Origin: Candidatus Pacearchaeota archaeon
Lineage (GTDB): Archaea; Nanobdellota; Nanobdellia; Pacearchaeales; GW2011-AR1
Assembly: GCA_003693875.1 (NCBI GenBank)
Contig: RFLO01000020.1
Location: 1 to 11,948, forward strand
Direction of reading: 5' to 3'
Length of the DNA: 11,948 nucleotides
The notes beneath the pieces were generated by a model. That model was not told the DNA's origin, made no database searches, and was given only the letters and a program-made list of their open reading frames with translations. The first letter of the stretch is position 1; the number at the start of each line of letters is the position of its first letter. A program made the translations under genes and the position numbers. Positions 11,167 to 11,948 of this stretch are shown here, in pieces.

Positions 11167-11901
11167 ATGGTAAGAAAAAATCCAAAAAGAAAGCAAAAAA
11201 TCTGTGGGACTGACCTTGAAAGTGAATTGAAAAGTCTTGAAAAGATGAACTATGCTGTCTTTGGCAAACATTCTGCTGTTCAAATCTGTCACTGGACAAA
11301 AAGCGCTCTTCGCGGCTGCGGGCATTGCTGGAAAGAGGAACTTTATGGAATTTCTTCTGCCGGCTGTGTTCAGATGACGCCTGCAGTTCTTTGGTGCGAA
11401 CACAACTGCGTTCACTGCTGGAGGCCTCTTGAAAAATACAAGGGCTCTGACATTCTAAAAGACGCAAAATTTTTTGACAAGCCAAAAGACATAATTGACG
11501 GCATTTTAGAAAAAAGGAGAGAAATTTTGATGGGCTTTAAGGGAAGCAAAAATCTTGATGAGGAAGCATTTGAAAAAGCGATGAATCCGAAGCTTTTTAC
11601 TATGTCTCTTTCCGGAGAGCCGACACTTTATCCCTACCTTGGTGAAATGTTTAAGGAAATTAGAAAGCGCGGGGCTGTTTCTTTTCTTGTAACAAACGGA
11701 CTTAATCCTGAAGTTATCCGAAATTTTAAGGATGATGAATTCCCGACGCAACTTGTAATTTCAACAAATGCGCCAAATGAAAAGCTTTACAAAATATGGC
11801 ACCGCTCGCGCGAGCCAAGAGCCTGGGAAAAGTTCAACGAGTCCCTTGAACTTATGAGGAAATTAAAGGGAAAGACAAGAACATCAGCCGCGAGGGTATA
11901 A
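11167..11901 (+). CDS. taw1: Taw1/TYW1, 4-demethylwyosine synthase, 3' end lost to a chimeric junction
   Basis: Taw1 is the radical SAM enzyme that joins pyruvate carbons to m1G37 of tRNA-Phe, making the tricyclic wybutosine base in archaea. The radical SAM cluster motif is CEHNCVHCWRP (Cys77, Cys81, Cys84). Upstream, the Taw1-specific second-cluster region is present: HSAVQICHWTKSALRGCGHC with Cys41, 51 and 54, then the conserved ELYGISSAGCVQMTPAVLWC with Cys67. TMSLSGEPTLYPYLGEMFKE (residues 145-164), the SAM-contact GEP motif, and FLVTNGLNPEV, LVISTNAP follow. Real coding ends at about residue 238 (LKGKTRT). The last residues, SAARV and the stop at 11901, come from the repeated sequence. 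The family is usually over 300 residues, so the C-terminal quarter is missing. Confidence 0.93.
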   Translation: MVRKNPKRKQKICGTDLESELKSLEKMNYAVFGKHSAVQICHWTKSALRGCGHCWKEELYGISSAGCVQMTPAVLWCEHNCVHCWRPLEKYKGSDILKDAKFFDKPKDIIDGILEKRREILMGFKGSKNLDEEAFEKAMNPKLFTMSLSGEPTLYPYLGEMFKEIRKRGAVSFLVTNGLNPEVIRNFKDDEFPTQLVISTNAPNEKLYKIWHRSREPRAWEKFNESLELMRKLKGKTRTSAARV

Positions 11902-11948
11902 TCTTTCTTTACCGAACAAAACTTGGAATCGGTGCAATAAACTACGTA
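11877..11948 (+). repeat. Terminal 72-bp exact duplicate of 9816-9887 (probable assembly junction)
   Basis: From 11877 to the last base the sequence is identical to 9816-9887 in the protease gene, offset 2061 bp. The match begins in a shared AAGAACA-type stretch and runs to the very end of the window. It puts the Taw1 frame into a wrong phase and a stop. A k-mer-length exact match at a contig end is typical of an assembly graph artefact. Confidence 0.9.

Noticed and set aside
1..11948. CRISPR array, insertion sequence or prophage signs
   Set aside because: No regularly spaced repeats, transposase, terminal inverted repeats or integrase seen; the only long direct repeat is the 72-bp terminal copy, explained as an assembly junction.

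Overview
The window is an AT-rich piece of an archaeal genome. The markers are archaeal throughout: Spt5 (NGN plus KOW), an archaeal uL11, a single-helix SecE/Sec61-gamma, aIF5A with a hypusine-site loop, the zinc-ribbon protein eL40, an SlyD-like FKBP, FtsZ, a site-2-type protease and the wybutosine enzyme Taw1. The tRNA-Pro gene does not encode its CCA end. Almost every gene start has a TATA-like box about 25 nt upstream. The small proteins and incomplete gene clusters would fit an uncultured, possibly DPANN-type, archaeon, but the lineage is inference.

Layout. 1-504 (-): 5' part of an Lrp/AsnC regulator, cut by the window edge, divergent from 620-1132 (+), a hypothetical protein with a PGDYG-like end. 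1190-1263 (-): tRNA-Pro(UGG). 1264-1702: gene-poor stretch with a possible coding remnant and a 12-bp palindrome. 1703-2971 (-): spt5 then uL11. 3001-3332: AT-rich gap with a nested inverted-repeat fold that could be a structured RNA ending in T7. 3333-3653 (+): small unknown gene. 3742-6569 (-): FKBP, ftsZ, secE and a membrane-anchored cytochrome b5-domain protein. 6612-8609 (-): a DprA-like, HAD-like and phosphoribosyltransferase-like locus split by two apparent frameshifts. 8714-9685 (+): aIF5A, eL40 and an unknown protein, tightly packed. 9735-11114 (+): M50/site-2-type protease. 11167-end (+): Taw1, cut by a chimeric end.

How the genes work together. Most of the window is core information processing (Spt5, uL11, eL40, aIF5A, tRNA-Pro, Taw1), protein export and folding (SecE, FKBP, membrane protease) and division (FtsZ). 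The familiar archaeal secE-spt5-uL11 neighbourhood is recognisable but broken: a cytochrome b5 gene is attached directly to secE (TAA-ATG), and an opposite-strand gene plus the candidate RNA separate it from spt5. uL1, uL10 and P1 do not follow uL11.

Accessory interest lies in the DprA-HAD-PRTase locus, the cytochrome b5 protein and the intergenic RNA candidate. One technical warning: the last 72 bases (11877-11948) are an exact copy of 9816-9887 inside the protease gene. They probably come from assembly, so the final residues of the Taw1 reading frame are not real.
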